From: Anaeramoeba flamelloides
Lineage: Eukaryota > Metamonada > Anaeramoebidae
Reading direction: 5' to 3'
Length of the DNA: 64,000 nucleotides
Assembly: GCA_027625915.1 (NCBI GenBank)
Contig: JANTQA010000032.1
Span: 1,240,001 to 1,304,000 of the forward strand
The notes beneath the pieces are model-generated. The model worked only from the letters and a program-made list of their open reading frames with translations. It did not search any database and had not been told where the DNA came from. Positions 1 through 10,761 of this stretch are shown here, in pieces (positions within the stretch are counted from its first letter, which is position 1; every line of letters starts with the position of its first letter). The position numbers and the translations under genes are program-made.

Positions 1-1719
1 AATAAATTTTTGACTTTATTTAATTGCGCGTTTTTTCCGTTTATTAAATATTTACTTCTTCCGCCAATTACAATCTTTTTTATTTTTATTTTTTTTTTTT
101 TTTTTTATTTTTTTGATTGATTATTTTTTTAGAATTATTTTAAAACAATATCAATATTAAAGTGAGGAGAGAGTAAAGTAAATGATGGGTTTTATTTTGA
201 AAAGTTGTTTTGGCTTCATTTTTTGATTTTTTTTTTTTTTTTTTATTATTTAATATTGATACTCAATGTAAGGTATTATTTCGTTCGTTTTTAAAAGATG
301 TAAATTTAATTTTGTTTTGATTTTTTATAATTTTTGAGACAAAGGTATTTTAAGAAATGTGTACATAAATTTTTAAAAAGATGTATTCACATCTTCAATT
401 ACTGTTAATTGTACAATAAAAAGATCAAAATTTTCATTCAGCTTTCCAAAAAACAACACATCTCAAGAATTTAAAAATAAATCATCAAAAGTTCCAATTC
501 TAAAAGGTAAATTAATAATTTAAACTGATTTAAGAATTAAAAATTTGAAATAAAAATTCGAAATGTAACATGATTTTATAAAAATCTTTTTTTTTTGAAA
601 GCTGAATGAAAATTTTGTTACATTTATTTTATAACAAATAGTATCTAAAAAAATTTTATTGATTAATACTTTTTTTAAAAAATACATTTATTAAAAATAA
701 ATTATGAAATTATTTTTTTTGGAGTTATTTTTGCTTTTATATTTAAATAAATACAGTGAAAAGAAATTAAAAGGATTATACTAAAATAATAAATATTTTT
801 TCAAAATAAGGTTAAATAGATCCTGCCAATTTTATTGTAAAATCGTTCAAAAAATGAGATGAAAAATTTTTTAATTTTTAGAATTGGAAATCTATCTATT
901 GAAGTTTATCAACTCTTTTAGAGTTACCGTTGAAAGCTTTTTGTTGTTACACTTTTTTATAATGACAATATTCAAATTTATTTTCATTTTCTTTCCAAAA
1001 ATCTTATTCTTCCACAAATTTTGATTTTGATATTGATTTTTAAATGTGTCAATTTATTTTTACGATTTTGTTTTGTGTTCTCCAAATATTATACAAAACT
1101 CTAAATATATATATATATATCATGTTTCCACTTGTTTAAAAATCTAAAAAAAAAAAAAAAAAAATGTTCTCACTTTTTTAAGATAGCAATAATTCAATGG
1201 CAACTCCCTTAAATTGTAAAAATTAAAAAATAAAAATTTGTATGTTAATTTGTGTTTTATTAATCAAAAAATAATAAAGCACAACTAGATTTTCACTAAA
1301 AATATTCTAGGTGCAATTTTAACTTTAATATATTTTGTCTCTTTGTTGTGGTTCTCTCAAAAATTAAAGACTCGAAGTACTTATTTATTTGTATTGATAA
1401 TCATTTATTTGTTGTTTTGAAAAAAGCGAGTAGATATCTGCTTTAAAAAGTCTGGTTAAACGCCTGGTTCACTCCTTTTAAAAGGTCGAGTTTTCAGTTT
1501 TTGAAAATGGTTGGTTTATTATTTTTAGTCAGAATTGTTAATTAGATCCTTCATATTTATTTTGTTCGTTTATGAAATGCTGTTTTAGTTTTAGAACAAA
1601 TCCTTTACAAATAAAATAAAAGTTTTCTTGAATGAAATCGACCTGTAACAATAAAACAAAAACAAAAATATTAAAAAAAGAAAAGAAAAAAAAAAACGGA
1701 ATGGAAGAAATGGATTTAC
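1..1719 (-). other. First intron of SMC2 (5' part; continues beyond the window)
   Basis: The donor GTAAAT follows the last codon of SMC2 exon 1 on the minus strand. No continuation of the conserved SMC2 head (expected next: a VIGG..KYLING-like stretch) can be found down to base 1, so at least 1.7 kb of intron lies here. It is AT-rich and holds one 244-bp inverted-repeat element (400-643), a short TA run near 1110-1120, and a motif at 1196-1214 that resembles the tip of the 1.9-kb element seen at 28.8-30.7 kb. Alternatively exon 1 is an orphaned fragment; the window cannot decide. Confidence 0.55.
400..643. repeat. Inverted-repeat element family C, copy 1 (MITE-like)
   Basis: About 244 bp bounded by long imperfect inverted repeats (about 45 bp each) that both begin with TACT and contain ATTTTCATTCAGCTTTC. 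The two arms face each other around an AT-rich core with no reading frame. Two more copies lie at 39155-39378 and, inverted, at 53816-54047. The TA at both tips fits a TA target duplication of a Tc1/mariner-type non-autonomous element; that class is an inference. Confidence 0.75.
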
Positions 1720-2037
1720 TTGTCTTGTAACTGTGATTTCTTTAAAGCTTTCATAGCCAACTGGTGAATTTTCTCGATCTTCATTATTAAATACGATACT
1801 GACACTTGCTTTTGTAACACCAGCTTGTCCTTTTTTGTAAACAAGTTCTTGCAAATTCTGTGCTCTTACTTGACTCAGGTTAGTGATCCCAAGACAAAAG
1901 CAAATTGCATCAAGACTATTGCTTTTCCCAGATCCGTTTAGCCCAGTGATACTAGAAAAAAAACGATCAAAGTTTTTAAAGACAGTTCTTTGAGCATAAC
2001 TTTTAAACCCTTCAATTATCAATTCCTTTATAAACAT
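1720..2037 (-). CDS. SMC2: SMC2 condensin subunit, first coding exon
   Basis: This exon codes for the first 106 residues of the condensin ATPase SMC2, which pairs with SMC4 and compacts chromosomes in mitosis. The start ATG is at 2037. Residues 8-17 ([10 protein letters not shown]) and the Walker A loop GLNGSGKS (residues 32-39) are the SMC head signature. [15 protein letters not shown] (from about residue 54) and the EITVTRQ ending match SMC2 rather than SMC1, 3 or 4. The family is normally about 1,200 residues, so the rest is missing here. The frame leaves homology exactly at CAA|GTAAAT, a phase-0 donor; the open frame beyond it is intron. The remaining exons, with the coiled coils, hinge and Walker B, must lie left of base 1 if the gene is intact. 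Confidence 0.85.
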
Positions 2038-5000
2038 TAATTATTTTTTTACCCTTTGAAAATTGAAAAGATTTGTTTGTCAAACAAAAAAATTAAAATT
2101 TAAAAAATGAAGTTAAAAAAAAATGAAAAAGCTATTTATTTATTTTTATTATTTAACGGTTAGTCTGAACTTATTTTTTAATAAAGAATGAATCCAAAAG
2201 AGAAATGACCGAGGTTACCGATTTGAGTGTACTTTTATCTGTCGTAGAGGTATTTATTTTAGAATTTATCAATTGGAATTTGAATAATACAAGGGAAAAA
2301 ATTTTTACTTCTCGTTAAATATCTTCTTTTACAAAAGAATTTCAAGTCCAAAGTTAAAATTTGACTATGATCTTTTTTTGATTGGTTTTTTATTATTCGA
2401 GATCTTGGTATCTTTTTGGGTAAACTAAGAATTCTAAATAAAATTCAAGATTTCAAGAATTACCAAAAAGATAATCATATGATATATTTTATCCTATTTA
2501 AGATTTCTAATACCTTTAGTACATGTGTATTTTTAAAAATATAACACGAATACTTGTTTAACCTGTTTTTCATAATAAAAAGATGTGTTTGTTTTTTGTA
2601 CTGTTGTCAAAATAATGTTGGTAGAAAATTTTAAACTGGGTTTTAAAATAAAAACTATGTTTTTTTCTTATATAACCTATAAATCAACGGATCAAAGAAA
2701 CATAGAATAAACCAAAACTGAGTAAATATGGAATTGGTTTTTGAAATTACCTATTATTTAAAAAAAATTCTAAAAATTAAAGATAAATTGGAAAATTTAT
2801 CTCAATAAATAGAGTTAATTTTTAAGATTCCTTTGTCATTACCAAACATTCAAAACAATTGAGAAAAAAATTGAAAAATTATGAAAATTTTTCAACTATT
2901 TGTAGGAAAAATATAAAATTTACTTGGATTATCAAGGAGTTTACTTTCAAAATTGATATGAACCTAGGTATACTAAATGTATTGAATTGGATGTTGGCTT
3001 GGAACAAAAAGAAATAAAAGAATGTTATATACTTTGAAACACAGATTAAACATTTCCCCATGATATATTTTAGCTTCATTACATTTAATATCAAATTCAA
3101 AAAAAAAAACTTTTACAACATATTGAAATTGAATAATAAGGGAAAAATATGATTACTACAAAATCAATACAAGATTAAACTTACTGTCAATACCATTTTC
3201 TGAAATAAATATTGTTTTTAAAAGTTTGAAACTTTTTTCGCATTTTCAAAAATTTAAAAATCCAAAATATTTCTGAATTATTTAAATAAAATCATTTTTA
3301 TTTGAAAGAAGAAAGAAATTTTATTGCCTATAAAGGAATTGTACCAAAGCATACTAAAAAAAAGAAAAAAAACAAATTTCTAAATACTTTGTATAATAAA
3401 TCTTCTGAATTTTTAAAAAATTGAAATAATTATTTTAAACTTGGAAAAAAATATAATTTCTTTATTTGATGATGATTTTGAATCAAAATTTATTTTTTTG
3501 TTGAACAAAAAAAAAAACTAGTAAAAAAACCAAACAATCCATTAAAATAAAAATTCCCCATGAATACTTTGTCAAAAAACTTGAAATTTTAGATACAAAA
3601 AAAAAAAAAAAATACTTCTTAATTTGATTTTTTCATAATTAATTAGTATTCACACAATATCAATTATTTGAATGATTTATTAATAATTCTAAAATTAAAA
3701 GTATAAATAATTTTGACTATTATTTTTCAAATTTTAAAAATATTTTCAAACACCTTAAAAGAATTCAAATTGAAAATTATTTATATAATATATAATAAGT
3801 ATTGATTTCAAGGAGGAGTATTTTTAAAAAATAAATTGAAATCTTGTCCAGATCTTGAATTTTTTTAATGTTTTAATTTGTTTTTTGACTTTTTAAAATG
3901 ATGTTTTAACCATATTTAAACAATTTAAATATTTTTATTCTATTTTTTTGAAATTTAAATTCATATATTTCCAACATAAAAATAACTAACCTATTAATTT
4001 GTTACAAATTAAGTTCTTTCTTGAAAATGGCAAAATATAGTCTATTTTTTATGTTGTAAACCCCAATTTTTGATAGAAAAATTTTTATTTTGTTATTTAT
4101 TTTTTCTAATTAATCTTTCAATTTAAATCCCAGTTAATAAAAAACATTGAGGTAGAGGTGATCAAAAAACTAAAATTTGGATTAAAAAATTACATAATTT
4201 TCTTAATTAAATTGAGATCTATAAAATAAAATTTTTAAATTTTTTTTTTCTAAAACATTTGAAAGAGATCATTTTCTTGTTTTCAAAAAATGAAAAAAAA
4301 AAAATGAAGAAGATGTGAAAATTTTGCCTTGCAGTTATAGATTACAGATACATTAATAACTTTTTTAAATAACGAAAATATATGATTGATACTCTTGATA
4401 TTCCTGAAAAAAAAACCATTACTTTATCTGTAAAATTTCAATAAATTGAATAAATTATTGAGAAATAAAATAAATGATCAATTTTTACAGATCATCAAAT
4501 ATTCAGAATTTACTTTCTTTTTTGTATATTTGTCCTAAGATTAAAAGTTAAATGTTATTTGTTCATATAAAATCTCAGAAATTACTAAAAGAGAGATTTC
4601 CACTAAATAATTTTTTTTTCCAAATTTAAATATTTAATTTTTCAAATTTGATCTAAAAAATCCAAATAAAAAAGGATCAAGATCTTTTGACTGAAAATTT
4701 AATTGGGAAAAAAATGAACTCTTCTAAAAATTATAGCTCATTAATTTAAAGTTGATAAATGAAGTTTTTTTATCGGGTTTAATTGAATCCTTGTTCAAAT
4801 AAATGCTCTATTACCTTTGGGAAAAAAAAAATATTAAGAGTTACTATCCCCCTTAAATACAAATTGAATTTATTGTTTTTTTCCCCAATAAAGTTTGTTT
4901 CAAAATATAATGGTAATAAAATAAATTTTTTTAAATTCGAAATTATCAAAATAATTTATGTATAAAGATGCTTTTTTTTAATATTTTATCAATTTTAGAA

Positions 5001-5043
5001 AATAAAACAAACCAAAAATGGAAATAATAATAAAAAAATAACT
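2038..5043. other. Spacer between SMC2 and WDR48
   Basis: This is the shared downstream/upstream spacer of two minus-strand genes. It holds no convincing gene. One faint dispersed repeat lies at 2690-3080. A motif at about 4843-4857 (ACTATCCCCCTTAAAT) looks like an isolated tip of the TTAA-type elements described further right. Short open frames here are AT-rich and match nothing. Confidence 0.5.
2690..3080. repeat. Dispersed repeat J, copy 1
   Basis: Roughly 390 bp that align by eye, with many substitutions and small indels, to 19530-19900. Shared landmarks are AAAATTCTAAAAAT, TTCAACTATTTGTA and TCAAAATTGATATGAAC-like words in the same order. The stretch just right of it (3200-3360) resembles 35900-36030, so J may be a piece of a longer element. 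No protein is coded. Confidence 0.5.
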
Positions 5044-7788
5044 TTATTTTTTTTTTAATTTTTCTTCTTGCTTCAATCTCCAGCATAATTCCATTTCTTT
5101 ATAACTTTTCCAAATAAATTTTTGTATTGTGCCAAGTGTCCACTGCGGTTCTAATAAAACTTCATTTTTCCCTGCTTTACATATCAACTCCACATATTGT
5201 TCAACTTTAAATGCTTCAGAATTTTCTTGATCATCTTTGTTGGGCAATTTTAGGTTAAATTTTTTGCTGATATCCTCGAGCACTCTTCGAATGGAAATTA
5301 AATGGTGGCATTTAATTCGAGTTGCTTTTTTGCTTTTTTTTTTATCATAAGGAATTATACTGATAGGTAATTTATCATTATTTTCAGTTTTCGGAATTGT
5401 TCGATTACAAATAAAATCCTCGAGCCAAATAGGAATGATTCCATCATCTTCATGGCCTTCGAGCTCATCATAATTATATTTAAAAATTCGTATACCTCTA
5501 CTTTTAATATATTTTCCTTTGCTTGTGGATATTAAAGAAATTTGATCAGTTTGGAAAATTAATGGTGTTTTTGGTTGGATAGGGAAATATGTTTTTTCAT
5601 ATCGTATTTTTTCGTCTTGTGGTTTTATTAATTTCTCATCAATGGCATTCCCCTTTTCTTTATTTTTCTTTTTTTCATTTTTCTTTTCTTGTTCTTTTTC
5701 TTTTTCGTTTTTTTCTGTTTTCTTTTCCTTTTCCTTGTATTCGCTTTTTTTTTCATTTTCTTTTTCTTTTTTTTCTTTTTCCTTTCCGTTTTTGCCTTTT
5801 GTGGTTTTCTTGTTTTCTTTATTTTTTTCTTTATTTTTCTCCTTTTTATTATCATTTTCCTCCTTTTCAATTTTGTTATTACCCTCATTTGCACTTCCCC
5901 CTTCTTTTTTTCCCGCTTTCCCCTTTTCTTTTTTATTTTCTGATTCTTTTCCCTTTTCATCTTTTTTCTTTATTTTTATTTCAATTTCTTCTTCCTTTTT
6001 TTTTTCTCTTTCCCTTTTCCTCTTTTCCATTTCTAACTTCATTTTTTTTTCCTTTTCTCTTTTTAATTTTAATCGGTTTTTGTGCCAAAATTGGAATAAA
6101 GAATCAAGTAAAACCTTACCAATATTAATAACATCGCCTTTTTTACTATTTTTCAATAACGGAATGTTTTCTGCAAAATTATTTGCCAAAAATACATTTT
6201 TTACATCTAAAGTGATCATAAGCGAACCGGTATAAGCTGTGACAGTAAACCATTTTGGAATAAAAATAAAAGGGTTAATTTCTTTTAATTTTTCTTGGAA
6301 ATCGCATTTGCCATATTCTTCCAATAAAGAGCCGCAGATATGATAAAGATAAATTGTATCATCGCTTTTTTTAATAAGTATTCTAATATTATCATTTAAA
6401 ATCTGATGCTCAATAATACCCGGTTCTCCAGAAACCATAACTTTAATAATTTTTCTATTATTTTCTCTTTTTCTTTCTTTTGTTTCCTTTTCTTTTTCCT
6501 TTTCATTTTCTCTTTTTGCTTCTTTTTCCCTTTCCGTTTCTTTGTCTTCGCTTTTTTTTTCATTTTCTTTTTCCTTTTCTTTTTCTTTTTCATTTTCATT
6601 TTCATTTTCTTTTTCTTTTTCTTTTTCTTTTTCTTTTTCATTTTCCTTTTCATTTTCATTTTCATTTTCTTTTTCGTTTCCATTTTGTTCTTCTGATTCC
6701 ATGTGTTTTCCATTTTTTTCTTCTTTTTCTGTTTTTTCCTTTTCTTTTTTTTGAGTTATTTTTAATTCTTTTCCCTTTTCATCCTTTTTATTTATTTCTA
6801 TTTCTATTTCAATTTCATTATTAGGCTTTGGCTTGTTTGCTTTTAAAGGTAAGCCGAGTTGGATACATTTTAAATTTGAGGAGTGATCAGCAATCCACAA
6901 TTTGTTATTTGGATCCTGACAAATGCTAGTAACAGAAAAATCGTTTTTTATGATATTTTTTGTTTCACAATTTTTTAAAGACAATTGCCTTATCCAACGA
7001 TCTTTACCAGAAGTGATAATTTGTTCGTTGAGCATGTTGACATTTATTGACCAAATGCCACCTTTCTGAGAAATCTTTTTCTTCCAAAGAAAGGATTTGT
7101 TTCTAATATCCCACAAAAAAAGCATACCATCGGAGCCAGCAGACAAGATTCGATTGCCGTCTGGTAAAAATTTCAAATCACGAATGTTGTCTCTATGTCC
7201 TACCATTTTCCATAATTTTTTATTTTGCCGAAGATCCCAAAAACGAATCACCTTTTCTGCGCCGCCTGAAATTATTAAATTCCCATTTTGGTTGATATCG
7301 AGTGAATAAAGAGAGTCTTTGTTTCCTTTTATTTGTCCCTGATCACTAATCATTTTCCTATTTACCCTCGGTTGTTCATTTACTTTATACAAAACCAAAT
7401 TGTGATCAAAGCCTCCCGTTACTAATTGCTGTGTGCTCGAACAATACGCGAGGCAAGAGACATAATCTAAATGGTTTTTTGTCCCACACAATTCCTTCCC
7501 ATTCGAGGAGTCCCATAATTTTACTGTGCCATCGGAACTACCACTAAAAACAAGCTCATTATTACAAAAGGTTACACAGTTTACCCAATCTGTGTGGCCA
7601 TTAAAATGCGAAACATGCTCTGGTTGTTCGAAACTACTGTTAGCAATGTTGAAAATGTTAAGTGTGGAATCCCTTCCTGCAGTTGCTAATAATGATCCAT
7701 TTGGTGAAATTGCTAATTTGTTAATCCCGAGACGATGTGTTTTTTGGGTAGGATCAACAATAAACGATACTTTTGATTTTTTGTCCAT
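5044..7788 (-). CDS. WDR48: WDR48/UAF1-like WD40 protein
   Basis: This 914-residue protein is the likely ortholog of WDR48 (UAF1), the WD40 protein that binds and activates the deubiquitinases USP1, USP12 and USP46. Residues 15-310 form the beta-propeller; diagnostic pieces are TAGRDSTLNIFN (37-48), HTDWVN (65-70), SGSSDGTVKLWD (82-93), NKDSLYSL and RFWDLRQNKKL. Residues about 455-575 carry the conserved post-propeller region (HQILNDNIRILIKK; PKWFTVTAYTGSLMITLD; a GKVLLDSLFQFW helix). The last 190 residues hold the QPKTPLIF segment and the SUMO-like C-terminal domain ending TLGTIQKFIWK. Two Lys/Glu-rich inserts, about 320-447 and 575-727, are absent from animal homologs (about 680 residues) and sit in linkers. 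It is uninterrupted, and the ATG at 7788 lies a few residues before the conserved VSFIVD start. Confidence 0.93.
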   Translation of the reverse strand: MDKKSKVSFIVDPTQKTHRLGINKLAISPNGSLLATAGRDSTLNIFNIANSSFEQPEHVSHFNGHTDWVNCVTFCNNELVFSGSSDGTVKLWDSSNGKELCGTKNHLDYVSCLAYCSSTQQLVTGGFDHNLVLYKVNEQPRVNRKMISDQGQIKGNKDSLYSLDINQNGNLIISGGAEKVIRFWDLRQNKKLWKMVGHRDNIRDLKFLPDGNRILSAGSDGMLFLWDIRNKSFLWKKKISQKGGIWSINVNMLNEQIITSGKDRWIRQLSLKNCETKNIIKNDFSVTSICQDPNNKLWIADHSSNLKCIQLGLPLKANKPKPNNEIEIEIEINKKDEKGKELKITQKKEKEKTEKEEKNGKHMESEEQNGNEKENENENEKENEKEKEKEKEKENENENEKEKEKEKENEKKSEDKETEREKEAKRENEKEKEKETKERKRENNRKIIKVMVSGEPGIIEHQILNDNIRILIKKSDDTIYLYHICGSLLEEYGKCDFQEKLKEINPFIFIPKWFTVTAYTGSLMITLDVKNVFLANNFAENIPLLKNSKKGDVINIGKVLLDSLFQFWHKNRLKLKREKEKKMKLEMEKRKREREKKKEEEIEIKIKKKDEKGKESENKKEKGKAGKKEGGSANEGNNKIEKEENDNKKEKNKEKNKENKKTTKGKNGKEKEKKEKENEKKSEYKEKEKKTEKNEKEKEQEKKNEKKKNKEKGNAIDEKLIKPQDEKIRYEKTYFPIQPKTPLIFQTDQISLISTSKGKYIKSRGIRIFKYNYDELEGHEDDGIIPIWLEDFICNRTIPKTENNDKLPISIIPYDKKKSKKATRIKCHHLISIRRVLEDISKKFNLKLPNKDDQENSEAFKVEQYVELICKAGKNEVLLEPQWTLGTIQKFIWKSYKEMELCWRLKQEEKLKKK

Positions 7789-8129
7789 CCCAAAATGTTA
7801 TTAAAAAGCCAAAGAAAAAAAAAAAAAGTAAAGATGAAAAAAATGAATTAACTTTATACCTAGAATAGCACATGTAAAGGTTCTTAACTTTTGAGAATCT
7901 AAAACACTTTATTTTTTTGAAATTATTTTAAATTTAGAAAAGATGTTTTAAGGGATCGAAAATCCAATAACTTTTAATTTCGAATTTTTCACAATTCAAA
8001 ATTTTTAAAGAACTTGAAAGTTATAAAAAACAACTTTCCCATTTTTGGTTTTCATAAAAACAGTTTCGGGGTTTTTGAAAGTAAACTAATATTTTTCTTT
8101 GGATAACTTTGAAAAAACTTCAAACAAAT

Positions 8130-8290
8130 TATACTTGTATTTGAATTATAAATGGGAAAATATTTGCACTTCCTTTTCAATTTCCTTTTTCAAATAGAGC
8201 TTTCTCAAAGAAGTAGTTTGTAAATTGGAGGCTTGTTACAAAAATAAAAGAAAATTGTAAAATGGAGTGAAAAAATTCCCTATTTGTTTT
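8130..8290. repeat. Dispersed repeat K, copy 1
   Basis: About 160 bp resembling 36048-36205 in the same orientation. Landmarks are ACTTGTATTTGAATTA, then AATGGGAAAATA, then a CACTTC and TTTTC-rich stretch, then a GTGAAA..TTTCCCT-like end. Identity by eye is moderate. Confidence 0.45.
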
Positions 8291-8368
8291 TTAAATATCA
8301 GTTAATGTTGTCTGTTTTTAAATCAATTTCTTTTAGCTCTTTGGGACTTTATAAAAACTTTAATCAAC

Positions 8369-8568
8369 TACAATCAGTCCAACTTTTAAGAGACAAAGTG
8401 TCAACAAGTATTTGTGAAAAAAAAATTTCAAATTAAGGCACAAAATTCAGAATTTTTTTTTTAATATTTTATGTAAAAAAATAATCCAAAAAATGTGCCT
8501 TAATTTGAGATTTTTTTGTAACCTAAATTTAGTTGAAAGTTTGTGACTTAAAAGTGGGAATGACTATA
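8369..8568. repeat. Inverted-repeat element family D, copy 1 (diverged MITE)
   Basis: About 200 bp with the arrangement of the better preserved copy at 10561-10761. It starts TACAATCAGTCC, ends GAATGACTATA, and retains AAGGCACAA on the left and TGTGCCTTAA on the right around an AT-rich centre. Several iterons have decayed. The TA tips suggest a TA target duplication. Confidence 0.65.
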
Positions 8569-9779
8569 ATTGAAATTTGAAAAATGTTGAAAGAATCAGG
8601 ATTCTCTGTCTTAAAGTCTAAAAAAAGTTATGAAATTGTGGATCTTAATTGTGTTATTCTTGTTATGTTATCTCGAATTTTTAAGATCAATACTACCAAT
8701 CAACCAAATAGAAATAATTGAGTTTTTTCAATATTTACACATTTTGAGGGTAATTATTCTCATTATTAATATAATTCATTTTTTTTTTTGGGATTATTAA
8801 ATCAAAAATTTAGTTTTATTACCTAAAGTAATTTGCGTACACCAAGCAGAAATCCTAACACCAAGTATGTTTTTATTGAATATAAAACATAATAATTCCG
8901 CAAGACAGAAATTTTTCTAAAAATATCATTAAGTAAAATAGTACTATTTACTTATCTCATTAATTAAAAAAGATTTTTGTATTAGTAAAAAACCAAATTT
9001 CAGAAAAAAATATTAATCTTTCCTACAAATTTAAAGGCTAAATAATCAATACTCAAACTCCAAAGTTGAAAAATATTTTTTTTAATGTTATCTATAAATG
9101 TAGTCTAATAGCTAAATAATTCAATTTTTTTTAAGAAATTTGAAATAATTAATATTTAGATTTTTTTGATAAACTAAGCTATTTTCCAATAAGAATTACA
9201 AATTTAGTTTAAAATATCTTTATTCAACATAATACTAATAAAACTATTCAAATATAAAAAAATTCAAAATCAATTTATTGATTCTAAATAATAATTAAAT
9301 TTGTTTGTTAGTATGGCAATATACAAAGAAAGTCTATTATAATTTTTCAATCTAAGTTTTGTCTGATATTTTCAAAGGGTTAAAATTGATCTTAATATGT
9401 TTTTTATTGTGATTAAAAAAACGTTTTTCTAAGAGAGTTATTCTTGAAAATATCTCAAACAGAAGAGAAAAATTAAAAATATATTTTTTTAGTATAAAAA
9501 AATCATTATTGTCCTTTGTATTTTCCCCCTTTTATTGAAACTTTTTATACTTTTTTTTCTCCAAAAAAAGTGCAATTTTTTTTGATATTTTTTTGTGGAA
9601 ATATTGTATTTAACAGATTTTGAAATCTATAAAATGGGTGTTTTCCCTATCAATATAAATATTAGATTTAATTTACTATGTTACCAATCTACCAATATAT
9701 CTGTCAATAAAGAGGATTTTTTGTGAAAAGTAAAAATTATTCCATATTATTTCGAAAAGGAACTATTTATAAGTTATTC

Positions 9780-10370
9780 AAAATAGTCTCTTTTTTAGTC
9801 AAAAAGTCCAGTTTTATTGAAGAAATAGAACATATTCTATGATTTTAATTCATTATTCTTCTCAAACTTAAATTTCATTTTTCGATCAAAATATTTTTTA
9901 CTAATATATAAAATTTTTTTTTCTGATTTTTTTTTTTTTTTAAACTTCGTTTCTTTTTTATTGTTTGTAAAATTAAATTTGAAAAAAAAAAAGATTGAAA
10001 CTCAAAATTAACATTAAGAAAATTGGGTATTTCTATTTTGTTCATTTAAAATTTAGACATTTATAAGTAAAAAATTCTTATTTTCAAAAATTTGAATTTC
10101 CTAAAGAAATTGATAATTTTACACAAGACATTCCAACGAAAATGGACCCGAAAATCTTTTTTCATCTTTTTTTTTTTTGAAATTTATGGTTTTTTTCGGC
10201 ATTTCTGTTATGATTATCGACTCTAATACGGATTTTATTATTTCTTATATTTCTAAACAATCTAAGTTTGGTTTATTATTTCAATTAAAGTGAATTTTTC
10301 ATTTTTAGATAGGCCACTTTGAGTGAAATGGAGTTTATATTAATCGATTTTTACTTGAAAAAATTACTAA
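9780..10370. repeat. Dispersed repeat L, copy 1
   Basis: About 590 bp that align with 39950-40560 in the same orientation, with frequent substitutions. The clearest block is TTATTTTCAA followed by TCCTAAAGAAATTGA near 10080-10112. Others include an AGTTTTATTG word near 9811 and a final TTCATTTTTAGAT-like block. No open frame is shared by the two copies, so the repeat looks non-coding and old. Confidence 0.5.
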
Positions 10371-10560
10371 AAAAAATTATTTCATTTCAAAAAATTATTT
10401 TTACTTGTTATGATTAAACTCTTAAATCGAAGATTTTGAAAAAAATATTCATAAGTAAGTTCTTAAAAAAAAAATAAAATACTTATTTTTTATATCTCAA
10501 TACAAAATAGTCCACATAATAGATGTTTTATAAGGAAAATATTAGAATAAATCTAAGAAA

Positions 10561-10761
10561 TACAGTCAGTTCCACTTTTAAGGCACAAACTTTCAACGAA
10601 ATTTAAGGCACAATAAAAATCTCAAACTAAGGCACAAAATTCAAATTCTAGTAAAAATAAATTGTAAATAAAAATATTACAAATTTTGTGCCTTAATTCG
10701 AGATTGTTTTGTGCCTTAAATTTCATTGAAAGTTTGTGCCTTAAAAGTGTAACTGACTGTA
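10561..10761. repeat. Inverted-repeat element family D, copy 2 (well preserved MITE)
   Basis: Exactly 201 bp between TACAGTCAGT and ACTGACTGTA, with arms of about 80 bp. Each arm carries three copies of AAGGCACAA (starts 10580, 10605, 10629 on the left; mirrored on the right) spaced 24-25 bp apart. Together with the TA tips this is typical of a non-autonomous Tc1/mariner-like element whose arms keep spaced binding sites. It is too short for any transposase. Confidence 0.8.

Noticed and set aside
5589-6824. Long plus-strand Phe/Ser/Leu-rich frames opposite WDR48
   Set aside because: They are the antisense of the Lys/Glu repeats; the real gene is on the minus strand with clear WD40 content.
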